A stretch of 64,000 nucleotides of DNA, from the NCBI GenBank assembly GCA_903907995.1, contig CAIVQH010000019.1, positions 1-64,000 of the forward strand, in the 5' to 3' direction. How positions within the stretch are numbered: the stretch's first letter is position 1; each line of letters begins with the position of its first letter. Under the pieces are notes generated by a model. It worked only from the letters and a program-made list of their open reading frames with translations. It ran no database searches and had not been told where the DNA came from. This stretch comes from an uncultured Verrucomicrobiota bacterium (GTDB lineage: Bacteria > Verrucomicrobiota > Verrucomicrobiia > Limisphaerales > UBA9464). The translations under genes and the position numbers were made by a program. Positions 1-8,859 of this stretch are shown piece by piece.

Positions 1-1497
1 GGCCAGAGCGCGTTTCAGGTCCGCCTTCAGCTCCGGATCGTCTGACTGGGTGGCCACGAACTGGGCGTAAGCCCTGGCCCACAGTTCGACCGGCTTCAGC
101 AGGTAGGTAACGTGGGCGCGCAGTTCCCGGGCGAACGCCTTGTGGTGCGAATTCTGGAGCTGAGCAAAGGCCTGGGTGGCGCGGATGGCTTCCATGACCG
201 GCGCCAGCGGCCCATCGGGCAGATCCGTCGCAAACCGGGCGTCCTGGCCCGCGGCCGCCGGTTTCCCCAGGGCGACCAGATCCAGGACGTGGCCGATCTC
301 GTGGGCCGTGGTGAGCTTTGGCCACGGGCCATCCGAATGAACCGCCAATTCCACCACCTGGCCGGCTTTCGTGGTGCGGATGTGCCCCAAGGAATCGTTG
401 CCGAGGCGCATCTGCCGGACGGGGATCGGCTCCAGCTTGCCGTCGTCGTGAACCTGATCGATCGCAGCGATCGCGCCCTCCACCTTGGCCCGCAGCCGAG
501 GATCCGTGATCTCCATGCGCATCGCCTTGGACACGGGCGAAGAGCTTGGTGGCTTGGGCGGCTCGGCGGCCGGCGCGGGCTTTGGTTTGGGTGCCGGTTT
601 CGCCCGGGGAGCGGGCGCGGAAAGGGGCTGCGGCGCCGGCAAGGGTTGGCCGGCACTTTTACCGACCCAGCGGATCTCGCCGCCGCGCATCTCCACCTGG
701 TCGCCGAACGTGGCTCTGAGACGGGCGATCAGATCGGGCGACAGTCCTTGCACGCTGGCCTTGAGATGGCTGTTGAATTCCAGCTCGGCCGGCGTGATGG
801 GTTCGCCGGGCTCGATCAGCCCCTCGGCCTCGGCCGCGTCGCGATCGACGTCCTCGACGCCCATGCCGCTGTTGAATCCCCAAGGGCCCCACGGCACCCC
901 GAAACCGCCGATCGACGGCGAGTTCATTGAGAGCCAGAAGCCGAGGTCCGTCTTCAACCGGATGACGCCTTCGTTCTCCAGGTGCAGCGGCCGCGGCGTG
1001 GTGACATCCACCTCCCTGATAAAACGCTGGGCGGGGAACTCGGCCAGGACGTCCGGCTGCATGCCCTGCTTCCAGGAGCCGTAGTCGTGGGCGGACTGGG
1101 TCTGGACGTCGAAGACCAGGCCGAGGCGCGCGGCGCTGGTGATGTCGCGCACGGTGCCGCTGTGATCGGGATCCACCTGATCGCCGAGCCCCTCGGCAAT
1201 CGCCGCCTCGCGGGCCAGCTCGATGAACTGGGCGCGGGAGCCGACCTTGAGGGCCGTGGTCTTGCTGCCGTCCGGCAGGATGATTTCCTCGCGGGCGCCG
1301 GTGACGAAATCGTTGAGCAGCTCGCGCATGCGCTGCAGGAACTTCACGTTCTCGATCTGAGCGGAGAAAAGGGCGCGATCGCGCAGCGCCAGCGGGATCT
1401 GCCGCCAGCCTTCGGTGTTGAGGCCGACTGACACGATGGTCTTTTGACCAAGGCGCTGCTCGGCTTCCTTGAACGGGATGGGGGCGACAAATTGCAT
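1..1497 (-). CDS. Phage head-associated protein with HExxH metalloprotease motif (partial)
   Basis: An open frame of 499 codons begins at an ATG at 1497 and runs off the window edge without a stop. The N-terminal half starts MQFVAPIPFKEA and resembles structural or minor-head proteins of tailed phages, but I cannot name the family. A Pro/Ala/Lys-rich linker (about residues 285-315) leads to a C-terminal domain with HEIGH at residues 399-403, the zinc-binding HExxH signature, followed about 70 residues later by ELWARAYAQ, whose Glu could be the third ligand as in gluzincins. The start overlaps the stop of the upstream small gene by one base (TAATG), implying coupled translation. Role as a virion-associated protease is inferred. 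It reads opposite to the other phage genes at 1.9-6.5 kb. Confidence 0.6.
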   Translation of the reverse strand, partial: MQFVAPIPFKEAEQRLGQKTIVSVGLNTEGWRQIPLALRDRALFSAQIENVKFLQRMRELLNDFVTGAREEIILPDGSKTTALKVGSRAQFIELAREAAIAEGLGDQVDPDHSGTVRDITSAARLGLVFDVQTQSAHDYGSWKQGMQPDVLAEFPAQRFIREVDVTTPRPLHLENEGVIRLKTDLGFWLSMNSPSIGGFGVPWGPWGFNSGMGVEDVDRDAAEAEGLIEPGEPITPAELEFNSHLKASVQGLSPDLIARLRATFGDQVEMRGGEIRWVGKSAGQPLPAPQPLSAPAPRAKPAPKPKPAPAAEPPKPPSSSPVSKAMRMEITDPRLRAKVEGAIAAIDQVHDDGKLEPIPVRQMRLGNDSLGHIRTTKAGQVVELAVHSDGPWPKLTTAHEIGHVLDLVALGKPAAAGQDARFATDLPDGPLAPVMEAIRATQAFAQLQNSHHKAFARELRAHVTYLLKPVELWARAYAQFVATQSDDPELKADLKRALA

Positions 1498-1835
1498 TAC
1501 TCGGCGATGAACGAGGAGAGGTCATCCACCGGGATCGAGGCGTGCGGTGCATCGGGACCGCCTCCCAAGCGAAAGACTTTCCGGGAGCCGTCTCCGTTTT
1601 CGTCGTCCAAAAAGAAATCCTCCCCCTGGTAGGTGACCTTCACGCACTTCCGACGTTGGCCCTCCAGAGGAGCGCACCACCACGTCGGGCGGAGAGACTT
1701 GCCGATAATCACGCTGCCGCGCCAAGCATGGCACGGCTCGTAGTTCCATCGTCCCGGCAGATTCTTCACGGTAACGGCGGTCGCCGCTCGTTGTTTCTTC
1801 GTATGTGCCCGGGCAAATTTGCGTTGGAATTTCAT
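1497..1835 (-). CDS. Small phage-region protein of unknown function
   Basis: The frame encodes 112 residues from an internal ATG at 1835 (MKFQRKFARAHTKK) to a TAA at 1499-1497. I chose this start because the longer open frame upstream is antisense to the capsid gene and has no protein-like composition there. The protein begins very basic, then holds several Trp and Cys residues (GRWNYEPCHAWRG, RPTWWCAPL) and ends acidic with DDLSSFIAE. No family is recognised. It overlaps the next gene by one base and stands divergent to the capsid gene with a 66-base gap, so the two probably belong to one phage transcription unit. Confidence 0.5.
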   Translation of the reverse strand: MKFQRKFARAHTKKQRAATAVTVKNLPGRWNYEPCHAWRGSVIIGKSLRPTWWCAPLEGQRRKCVKVTYQGEDFFLDDENGDGSRKVFRLGGGPDAPHASIPVDDLSSFIAE

Positions 1836-1901
1836 GGGGTGGATTGTTGGGGTTGCTTGGCCTTTTTCCGGCGCGGGCCGCATTGCTGCCAGACGTAGCC
1901 G

Positions 1902-3266
1902 TTGAACGCGGCCAAGGATGCCGAGATCGAGCTGCTCAAGGCCCGGGGCAAAGTGGACGCCGCGGAGCGCCAGCGCCTGGAAGGGGAATCCGTGGCCGCC
2001 AAGCGCACCCGGGCGGAAGCCCAGGTGGAGGAGCTCGGCGCCGGGAAGATCCCGCCCAAGAACGAAGCCCTGAAGAAGTTCTGGGTGGACCAGTTCATCG
2101 CCGATCCGGTGGCCGCCAAGGCCGCCCTGGAGGCCGTGTCCCCCAATCCGGCGCTGAAGACCGTCGTCCAGGCGAAGGGCGTGGGCGGCGCGGTGCTCGA
2201 CTACCAGCCGGGTGCCGAGGGCGACGTGGTCGCCGCGCTCGAACATTACGCCGGCCTCTTCCAGTGCGGGCGTGGGCGGGCCCATGCGGACGCCGCCACC
2301 CAGAGCGCGGTCGCGGCCCGCTTCTTCCAGAAGGATCTGCTGCCCCGCGTGAAGAAGGGCTGCGACTTCGTCAACGAGATCGCCGCCATCCGCGCCAAGC
2401 TGGCCGACGATGCCTATCCGGTCCGCGCCGCGAACTCGCTGGGGACGCTGATCGGTGTGCTCACCCTGCAGCAGAGCCTGGAGTTCCTGCACCTCAACTT
2501 CCCGGTGCTGAGCCGCATCTCCACGGACTTCACTGCCGACGGGGCCAAGTGGCAGCAGCAGATCATCACCCGCATCCGGGGGACGCTGCAGGCCTACGAC
2601 TATAACGTCGGCGGCGCCGGTACCGGCTACAAGCGGTCCCAGGACGCAACCACCACCGACGTGCCGGTCACGATCAACAAGCACAAGAACGTGCCGGTGC
2701 AGTTCGGCGTCGAGGAGCTGTCGAAGACGATGCGCAATTTGTTCGGCGAGCAGGACGAGCCGATGAACTACGCCATCGGCAAAGTGCTGGTGGAGGATCT
2801 CTACGCCCTCTTCACGGCGGCCAACTTCACCTACGGGACCGCGGCCGGCCTCGCGGCCTTCGACCGCACCGTCCTGGTGGCGATGGCCAACGCGATGAAT
2901 CCCCGCGGCGTGCCCGACCAGGGCCGGACGCTCCTGCTGAACTCGCCGTATTTCGGCAAGCTCTCGCTGGACCCCGCCATCACCGCTCTGGCCCAGTTCC
3001 AGGACAAGACGTTCATCACGAGCCGCACGCTGCCCTCGGTCCACGGGTTCACCCCAGTCGAAGCACCGAACATCGCCGCGGCCGCGCAGACCACCACCGA
3101 CCACATCGTGGGCATCGCCTTCCGGCCTTCCGCCCTGGTGCTGTCACACCGGACACCGGCGGCAGCATCAGCGTCCTGCTGTCGCCGGGCCGGTACCGGC
3201 TCATCACGCCCTGGGACCGGCCGATCGAGCTGCTGCTGCCCAACGACAGTGCCACCTATGCGCTGA
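1902..3266 (+). pseudogene. Truncated phage major capsid protein carrying a scaffold/protease-like N-terminus
   Basis: The frame opens at a TTG at 1902, two codons after an in-frame TAG, with no good ribosome site, so the true 5' end is probably missing. Residues 1-70 are charged and helical (AAKDAEIELLKARG) and look like the C-terminal end of a Mu I-type scaffold/protease. From about residue 125 the sequence looks like a major capsid protein (LTLQQSLEFLHLNFPVLSRI, QFGVEELSKTM). Around 3139-3145 the capsid-like sequence stops and the frame continues as nonsense (SHRTPAAASASCC), while a different coding frame begins. The gene therefore looks 5'- and 3'-truncated. Capsid identity is from sequence character only. 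Confidence 0.55.
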
Positions 3267-3646
3267 GCGCGGTCGCCCCGCTCACACCGTTCGGAGTGAG
3301 CAGCTCGCGACCGGTCTATTTCGGCGTCAGCGCGAGCACGGTGCTCGATGCCACGGGCATCCTGGCGCTCAGCTCAGTGAGCCGGAGCAGCCTGGCGGGC
3401 ACGTTCAACTTCCCGGCCGGCAACGGTTATTACTTCTTCGCGTTCCCAGATTCCTTTGGCAGCCCGGCTGCCGGTGTCGGCTTTCAGTTCGGCGCGTTCC
3501 CCGTGGACATGGCCGGCGCCGGCGACGGGTTCACCACCACCGACAACGGCTGGAGCTATCTGCCCGTCACGGTCGGCGGAGCCGCCTACCGCCTCTACCG
3601 CACCGCCTCGCCCCAGGGCGACGCCCTCTCGATCAACGTCCAATGA
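3143..3646 (+). pseudogene. Phage tail-fibre-like protein fragment
   Basis: Protein-like sequence begins abruptly at the joint near 3143 (TPDTGGSISVLLSPGRYRL) in a frame different from the capsid gene and continues to a stop at 3646. A GTG at 3296 could restart translation, giving 116 residues. It is rich in Ser, Gly, Phe and Tyr and predicted beta-strand segments (FNFPAGNGYYFFAFPDSFG), which fits a tail fibre or receptor-binding domain, but I recognise no specific family. The 5' part is missing, apparently by the same deletion that truncated the capsid gene. Its stop overlaps the ATG of the following fragment (CAATGAAA). Confidence 0.4.
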
Positions 3647-3863
3647 AATCCCTGCTCCTCATCCTCTCGCTGTTCGCGGCCACACTGCTGCACGCCATCG
3701 TGCCGATCACCGGCCCGCTCGCGCCGGCGACCACCTGGGCGTGGTCGGAGCCGACCATCATTTCGCCCATGTCCTGCAGCACAAGAACGTGGCCCGGGAC
3801 TTCATCTCTGATCCGACCTGGTCGCGCCGTATCCTGGGCATCTGGAGGCCTGTCACCGAATGA
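3643..3863 (+). pseudogene. Chimeric remnant: signal-peptide start joined to NlpC/P60-like tail-assembly end
   Basis: An ATG at 3643 opens a convincing signal peptide (MKSLLLILSLFAATLLHA), but after about 35 residues the sense moves to another frame that reads ADHHFAHVLQHKNVARDF and ends in IWRPVTE at 3861-3863. That tail resembles the C-terminus of NlpC/P60 tail-assembly peptidases, which normally precede the tail-tip gene in siphophages and gene-transfer agents, as here. The stop overlaps the next ATG (ATGA). I read this as a deletion joint between the start of one gene and the end of another. The NlpC/P60 identification is tentative. Confidence 0.35.
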
Positions 3864-6457
3864 ACAAAACTCCCAACGCGGCCATCGACCAGCGGCTCTT
3901 CAACCTCGATCCGACCGATGCCGTTTCCAATCAGCAGACGGTCCCCTGCACCTGGTGGTGTGGCACGCGGCTGGTCACCTTCGCCCAGATCATGGAGGTG
4001 GCCAACCGGTTCACCCAGCCGGCACCGGATGGCGGGAAGAAGGGCGGCGGCGGTGGTGGCAAAGGCGGCAAGGGTGGCGGTGGCAGCTCTTCGCTGAACC
4101 ATTTTGGCACGGTTGGCTACCTGATCGGCTGCGGGCCGATGGAGTTCATCTCGGGCTATGTCCAGGACAACGCCCTGGTGTGGCCGGACGCGCCGCAATG
4201 GCCGGCGGGTCGCGGCGCACTTGCCTCGCTCAAGGTCGTGCGGACTTCGAACCTGGTCGGCTGCCAATGGGCGGCGGCCCACGGCTGCAAGGTGGGCGAC
4301 TTCGTGAGCATCGCCGGCTTTAACGACTCCACTCTGAACACGCCCTACGTCGTCGTGCAGGCCCCGCTCGATGCGTACTCTTTTTCGTGGACGGCCGCCG
4401 GTCCGGACATCACGTATGGCCCCGATGGCAGCGGCTACATGACGAAGGTGGTGGACATCGTCGCCGGCGACCTGCGCCGGCTTGGTGCGCAGATCACCGA
4501 CCAGTCGGCCGTCCGCGCCGTCGTGGCGGACATTCTGGCTCACTGTGACGGCTGGCTGGCCTTCAACGCGGCCGGCGCGATCGTCGCCGGCCATTGGCCG
4601 CACAACGAGGCCCCGCCGGCGTTCACGGACGCGACCACGGTGGACGTGGACGATTGCCTCAATGGCGAGGAGATCGCGTGGGATTCGGACGGGTGGGATG
4701 GCACGGCCAGTCAGGTCACGGTGACGTACTCGGATGCCGAGCACGCCTACAAGACGCTGCCGGCCCTCGCGCCCAATAGCTGGAATCTGGAGGCCAGCGG
4801 CCGCCCGAAACCGGAGAGCGTGGACCTGCAGCATGTCACCCGCGCCGGCCAGGCGCTCGCCATCGCCGCCCAGCGGGCGAAACTGCGCGGCGAGCTCACC
4901 TTTGGCGGCACGCTCAAGCTCCGGCGGGAGAAGGTGGTGAGCATCAAAGTCGGCAGCCTCTTCCTGCTGACCGACGATCTGCTCAGCATCTCGCGGATCT
5001 GTCGCTGCACCGAGTTGACGATCAGTGCGCCTCCCGAGGCCCGGACGGAGATCGTCTACACCACCGAGCCTGGCTACACGTCCACGCCTTATCGGCCCGC
5101 GCCGGCGGCGGTCCAAGGCACCGATCATCCGAGGCCCACGTTGCCTGCCCACTATCAGCTGGTGCAGCTCCCGCAGCTGCTCACCGGGAAGGGCTTCGCG
5201 GCGGCCGCTATCTGCGCCCGCGAGGATCTCACAACCTCCCGCCTAGACGTGTGGTTTCGCCAGGCCGACAGCAGTTCTTTTTACGAACTGGCCTCGTTGA
5301 CCCATTTCGCTGTGAGCGGCCAGGTCAACGCGACCTTCGCGCCTTACGCCGGCGTGGACGACGACACCCAGCATGTCGCGATCCTGCTCGATGACCGGAC
5401 GCCTCAGCCCGATCTCGATCATGTGCTCGCAACGCAGACCGACGACGCGATCAATGACAACGCGCTGATGCTCTTCCTGTTCAAGGCGTCGTCGCCGGCG
5501 CAATTCGAGATCCTGACGGTGAAGCAGATCACGGCCGCCGGTGGTGGTGTTTACAACGCCGTGGTCCGCCGCGCCCGCTACGGCACGCTCCAGGGTGGCG
5601 ACGGCACCTACAGTTTCGATTCCGGTGACACCGCCTTCCTGATCTACCGCGAGGAGTTGGTGGCGTTCGAGCACTCGCAGTTCGCAGCGTTCGCGGCCGC
5701 TGGCACCGCCGCCATCTTCCGCCTTGTGCCCAGCACCGCCTGGATCGAGGGAGACGTGACGGATGCCTATGACGGCAGCACGAACGCCGGCGGCGTGACG
5801 GCTGAAGTGAGCTTCACGTTCACCGATCCTTTCGCTGCCACCATTTCGTTCGTCAGCCTTACCCAGGCCGGATCGGCCGTGGTCTTTTCGACCACCTACG
5901 CCACGACGGACCCGTTTGCCATCCAGGTCCGCTTTGGCTCACCCCTGGGAGATATGACGACGGCAACCATCAAGGCGCGGCTGGGCAGCACGGACATCCT
6001 GATCTGGTCGGGAACCCTCCCGCCAGGCAGCACGAGCACCCTCATCACCCCCACATTGCCCTTTGTGCTCTCGGCCGAGGGTAACTGGCGCATCATTGCG
6101 GCTGTCCAGACGGCTGCCGGCCGTAGCACGGCCGCCACCCTGCAGGACTCCGGCAGCGATGCGGCCGTCCAGGTGCGGGCCGCCGGCAGCACCACGGTCC
6201 TTGCGCCTACGGCCACTCCGGCAGGCTACATTGGCACGCACACCACGACGACGACCGGCCTTGCCTGTGCCACCGCCGGCGCGACCATCCACTACCAGAT
6301 CGTTTCCATCGGCGCTTCACCCGGAGGCTCTTGGACGACCTACACCGGCACCTTCCCGGTCGGCCGCAACAAGACGCTCTACGCCTACGCCTCCAAGGGC
6401 GGCCTCACGGACAGCCCGGTCCAGAGCTGGGATTTCGAGTACGATTCGGGGCTATGA
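3860..6457 (+). CDS. Phage tail-tip / host-specificity protein
   Basis: This 865-residue frame starts at an ATG overlapping the preceding stop. Residues 60-75 form a Gly/Lys linker, and residues 85-480 resemble the tail-tip proteins of siphophages and gene-transfer agents (J/gp15 type), with the stretch VDIVAGDLRRLGAQ and a later DDLLSISRICRC. The C-terminal 75 residues (PTATPAGYIGTH, GATIHYQIVS, KTLYAYASKGG) match the chitobiase/beta-hexosaminidase C-terminal sandwich domain, common on exported carbohydrate-interacting proteins. It would recognise the host surface. It is the only phage gene here that seems full length, although the N-terminal part is short for this family. Confidence 0.55.
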   Translation: MNKTPNAAIDQRLFNLDPTDAVSNQQTVPCTWWCGTRLVTFAQIMEVANRFTQPAPDGGKKGGGGGGKGGKGGGGSSSLNHFGTVGYLIGCGPMEFISGYVQDNALVWPDAPQWPAGRGALASLKVVRTSNLVGCQWAAAHGCKVGDFVSIAGFNDSTLNTPYVVVQAPLDAYSFSWTAAGPDITYGPDGSGYMTKVVDIVAGDLRRLGAQITDQSAVRAVVADILAHCDGWLAFNAAGAIVAGHWPHNEAPPAFTDATTVDVDDCLNGEEIAWDSDGWDGTASQVTVTYSDAEHAYKTLPALAPNSWNLEASGRPKPESVDLQHVTRAGQALAIAAQRAKLRGELTFGGTLKLRREKVVSIKVGSLFLLTDDLLSISRICRCTELTISAPPEARTEIVYTTEPGYTSTPYRPAPAAVQGTDHPRPTLPAHYQLVQLPQLLTGKGFAAAAICAREDLTTSRLDVWFRQADSSSFYELASLTHFAVSGQVNATFAPYAGVDDDTQHVAILLDDRTPQPDLDHVLATQTDDAINDNALMLFLFKASSPAQFEILTVKQITAAGGGVYNAVVRRARYGTLQGGDGTYSFDSGDTAFLIYREELVAFEHSQFAAFAAAGTAAIFRLVPSTAWIEGDVTDAYDGSTNAGGVTAEVSFTFTDPFAATISFVSLTQAGSAVVFSTTYATTDPFAIQVRFGSPLGDMTTATIKARLGSTDILIWSGTLPPGSTSTLITPTLPFVLSAEGNWRIIAAVQTAAGRSTAATLQDSGSDAAVQVRAAGSTTVLAPTATPAGYIGTHTTTTTGLACATAGATIHYQIVSIGASPGGSWTTYTGTFPVGRNKTLYAYASKGGLTDSPVQSWDFEYDSGL

Positions 6458-6570
6458 CCCTTTTCAGCTGGCTACGCCTGGCGGCCGTCCTGACCCTTTT
6501 CACGATTTCCGCGCACCCTTTTCACGATTTTCTCGCGGTTACAGCGGTCGGAAGACAGGAGTGCGGAGAT

Positions 6571-6673
6571 CTTGGTCATGCTCGTGCTCTTGCTCTTGAT
6601 CCTCTTTTCTTTAACGACCAATCACCGTTGCCCAAGCGAACAAGAGCATGATCAAGAGCAAGAGTAGGAGCAG
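6571..6673. repeat. Inverted pair of hexamer arrays
   Basis: At 6571-6606 six units of the form cttgct run in tandem (cttggt, catgct, cgtgct, cttgct, cttgat, cctctt). At 6638-6673 six complementary units of the form gagcaa follow. The inner 15 bases of each arm (6587-6601 and 6650-6664) are perfectly complementary, so the pair can form a long hairpin with a 48-base loop. It lies just beyond the phage tail gene. It belongs to the class of locus-specific short-unit arrays seen throughout the window. Confidence 0.7.
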
Positions 6674-6680
6674 GAACGCG

Positions 6681-6710
6681 GAGCCAGGCGTCAGAGTCAG
6701 GAGTCAGGAT
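6681..6710. repeat. Degenerate heptamer array over a stop codon
   Basis: Units gagccag, gcgtcag, agtcag and gagtcag follow each other in near-7-base register. The TGA stop of the minus-strand TPR gene (6699-6697) lies inside the array, so the last codons of that gene are made of repeat sequence. Confidence 0.55.
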
Positions 6711-7761
6711 TTAGCGGGGGAAGACCGGAACGCTCGAGCTTACGTTCCCATTCTGCCGCCAGCATCTGCCGATGGTAGCGCAGGCGGCGCGTCAGATCGA
6801 AGAGGTAGTAGCCGGTGGCCGCCACGGCCAGGCCGATCAGCACAAACAGCGGAAGCAATTCGAGTTGCGCTTGTCGGATATGGCGGTGGAGGTCGTCGGC
6901 CTCTTTTTGCAATTCAGGAGCCTGTGCTGAACCGAGCCGGATGGCGCGCTCGAACGCCTTGGCGGCCAGATTCAGATCTTGCTGATGGAGCGAATGCAGG
7001 CCCAACACGACGAAGCAGGCGGGCTCCTCCGGATTCAGCGTGGCCATGTACAGGATTCCCTGTTCGAGGTGGGGGTCAGAACCCAGATCCCATTGGAAAC
7101 GGTAAGCGGGAGGAGCATCCTGCTCGAGTTCGGGAAATTCCCCGTATTCCCCATAAGGATGGTCCCCGGGAGCGAGCTTCCCTCGGAGTTGGCCGTATCG
7201 ACCCATGCCCGGGCGGTTAAACCCCCATGTCCATTCATCCACATAGACATGCCGACGCTGCCAGGCGGCGTCGTGCGCCAGATATTGCAGCAGGGCCAGA
7301 TGGTAGCGTTCGAGGCCGAAGTGGGCGTCGGGGTTGAGCTCCAGGTCGCGGCCGATTTCGTGGGCGGCGTCGGCATATCGACCCATCAGATGGTAGGCGG
7401 TTCCGAGGTTGGCGTGGATGCCGTAGTCGCCGGAAAATCTCGCCAGGACCGGTTCCAGCAAGGCGGCGGCCTCCTTGGCCTCACCCAGCCGGAGGTGGGC
7501 GCCGGCCAGGTCGTTCCACCAGGCCGGGTCGTCCCGGCGCGGATGGCTCTGCAATTCTTCGATGCGCTTCCGCAGTGGCTTGGGATCGGGCGGCTCGGCG
7601 GGGGCGCCGAGTATCACCTTGGCCATCTCAGGTTTTTTAAAACGCTCAGAAAGCAGGGTATCCGAGTCCCACACACAGGCGTGGAGAGAGTCCATCCCAT
7701 AGCCCAAGAAAACAAATATCTGCAGGATCAGCCGGAGGGAAATCCGGCGGGGAACTGGCAT
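6697..7761 (-). CDS. Exported/membrane TPR protein
   Basis: The gene encodes 354 residues from an ATG at 7761; an upstream in-frame extension to 7866 is rejected because it runs into the region facing accA and has no signal sequence of its own. The chosen start gives a hydrophobic leader (LRLILQIFVFLGYGM). Several TPR-like helix pairs follow: WNDLAGAHLRLGEAKEAAALLEP, then GIHANLGTAYHLMGRYADAA, and a third near FVVLGLHSLHQQDLNLAAKAF. A transmembrane segment near residues 305-325 (LLPLFVLIGLAVAATGYYLF) leaves a basic tail. Between the TPRs sits a Trp- and Pro-rich insert with no recognised domain. It is divergent from accA and probably binds partners at the membrane. Confidence 0.65.
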   Translation of the reverse strand: MPVPRRISLRLILQIFVFLGYGMDSLHACVWDSDTLLSERFKKPEMAKVILGAPAEPPDPKPLRKRIEELQSHPRRDDPAWWNDLAGAHLRLGEAKEAAALLEPVLARFSGDYGIHANLGTAYHLMGRYADAAHEIGRDLELNPDAHFGLERYHLALLQYLAHDAAWQRRHVYVDEWTWGFNRPGMGRYGQLRGKLAPGDHPYGEYGEFPELEQDAPPAYRFQWDLGSDPHLEQGILYMATLNPEEPACFVVLGLHSLHQQDLNLAAKAFERAIRLGSAQAPELQKEADDLHRHIRQAQLELLPLFVLIGLAVAATGYYLFDLTRRLRYHRQMLAAEWERKLERSGLPPLNPDS

Positions 7762-7868
7762 GGACCGAGTTAGGAAGCGGGCCGAAACGGGGTCAAGTCC
7801 GGCGTTGCCTGCCGGCGGGCGGCTTCCTAAGTTTCGGCTTCGCCCCCGGGACCAGCCCGGTCGCACAC

Positions 7869-8846
7869 ATGAAGCACTACCTCGACTTTGAAAAACCGAT
7901 CATGGAACTCCAGCGCCGGCTGGAAGAGCTGAAGCAGCAGCCGGAACAGCACGCGATCGGCGTGAGCTGGGCGGAGGAAATCAAGCTGCTGGAGGCCAAG
8001 ATCGAGGAGGCGCGGCGTCAGATCTTCACCAATCTCACCCCGTGGCAGCGCGTCCAGCTGGCGCGGCACCCCAAACGGCCCTACTCGCTCGACTACCTCC
8101 GGCAGACCTTTACTGGTTTCGAGGAGTTGCACGGTGACCGGATGTATTCCGATGACCGCGCCTTTGTTGGCGGTTTTGCCCGGCTCGGCGACCAGCGCGT
8201 CATGGTGATCGGCACCCAAAAGGGGCGCGACACCAAGGAGAACATCCTCCGCAACTTCGGTTCCGCCCATCCCGAGGGTTACCGGAAGGCCCTGCGCCTG
8301 ATGCGGATGGCCGACAAGTTTTCCCTGCCGATCATCACCCTGATCGATACCGCCGGGGCGTATCCCGGGATCGGTTCGGAAGAACGCCACATCGGCGAGG
8401 CCATCGCGGTGAATCTCCGCGAGATGATGCTGCTGGAGGTGCCGATCATCACCGCCGTCATCGGCGAGGGCGGTTCGGGCGGCGCGCTGGGCGTGGCCGT
8501 TTCCGACCGGGTGCTGATCCTCGAGAACGCCTACTACTCCGTCATCAGTCCGGAAGGCTGCGCGGCCATCCTCTGGAAGGACCGGGCGGCCTCCCCCAAG
8601 GCGGCGGCAGCCCTGAAGATCACGGCCGGTGACCTCAAGGAGCTGGGGCTGGTGGACGAGGTCGTCCCGGAGCCGCTGGGCGGTGCGCACAACGACTACG
8701 CCGCCGCCGCCAGCTCGCTGAAAGAGGCTCTGCTGCGCAACCTCGCGGAGATTCAGGCGCTGCCGGTCCCGCAACGGCTCAAGGGCCGCTATGACAAGTT
8801 CCGGGCCTTCGGCCGGGTCACCGAGCCCCAGGCTGTGGCCGCCTGA
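7869..8846 (+). CDS. accA: Acetyl-CoA carboxylase carboxyltransferase subunit alpha
   Basis: The 325-residue product has the usual length and order of AccA: an N-terminal helical segment (DFEKPIMELQRRLEELK), the conserved ARHPKRPYSLDYL, then the crotonase-like core with GFEELHGDRM, IGTQKGRDTKEN, LIDTAGAYPGIGSEERHIGE and the oxyanion-hole region GEGGSGGALG. With AccD it transfers the carboxyl group from carboxybiotin to acetyl-CoA, giving malonyl-CoA for fatty-acid synthesis in the cytoplasm. The ATG at 7869 follows a short gap from the divergent TPR gene. manA begins 13 bases after the stop, so the two are probably cotranscribed. Confidence 0.95.
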   Translation: MKHYLDFEKPIMELQRRLEELKQQPEQHAIGVSWAEEIKLLEAKIEEARRQIFTNLTPWQRVQLARHPKRPYSLDYLRQTFTGFEELHGDRMYSDDRAFVGGFARLGDQRVMVIGTQKGRDTKENILRNFGSAHPEGYRKALRLMRMADKFSLPIITLIDTAGAYPGIGSEERHIGEAIAVNLREMMLLEVPIITAVIGEGGSGGALGVAVSDRVLILENAYYSVISPEGCAAILWKDRAASPKAAAALKITAGDLKELGLVDEVVPEPLGGAHNDYAAAASSLKEALLRNLAEIQALPVPQRLKGRYDKFRAFGRVTEPQAVAA

Positions 8847-8859
8847 GTCTGCCCGCGCC

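Noticed and set aside
112-930. Plus-strand frame of 272 codons at the window start
   Set aside because: The minus-strand frame over the same bases has clear motifs (HEIGH) and a coupled start, while this one has shadow composition.
1497-3104. Long minus-strand open frame of 535 codons
   Set aside because: Only its last 112 codons look like protein; the rest is antisense to the capsid gene and kept open by GC-rich codon bias.
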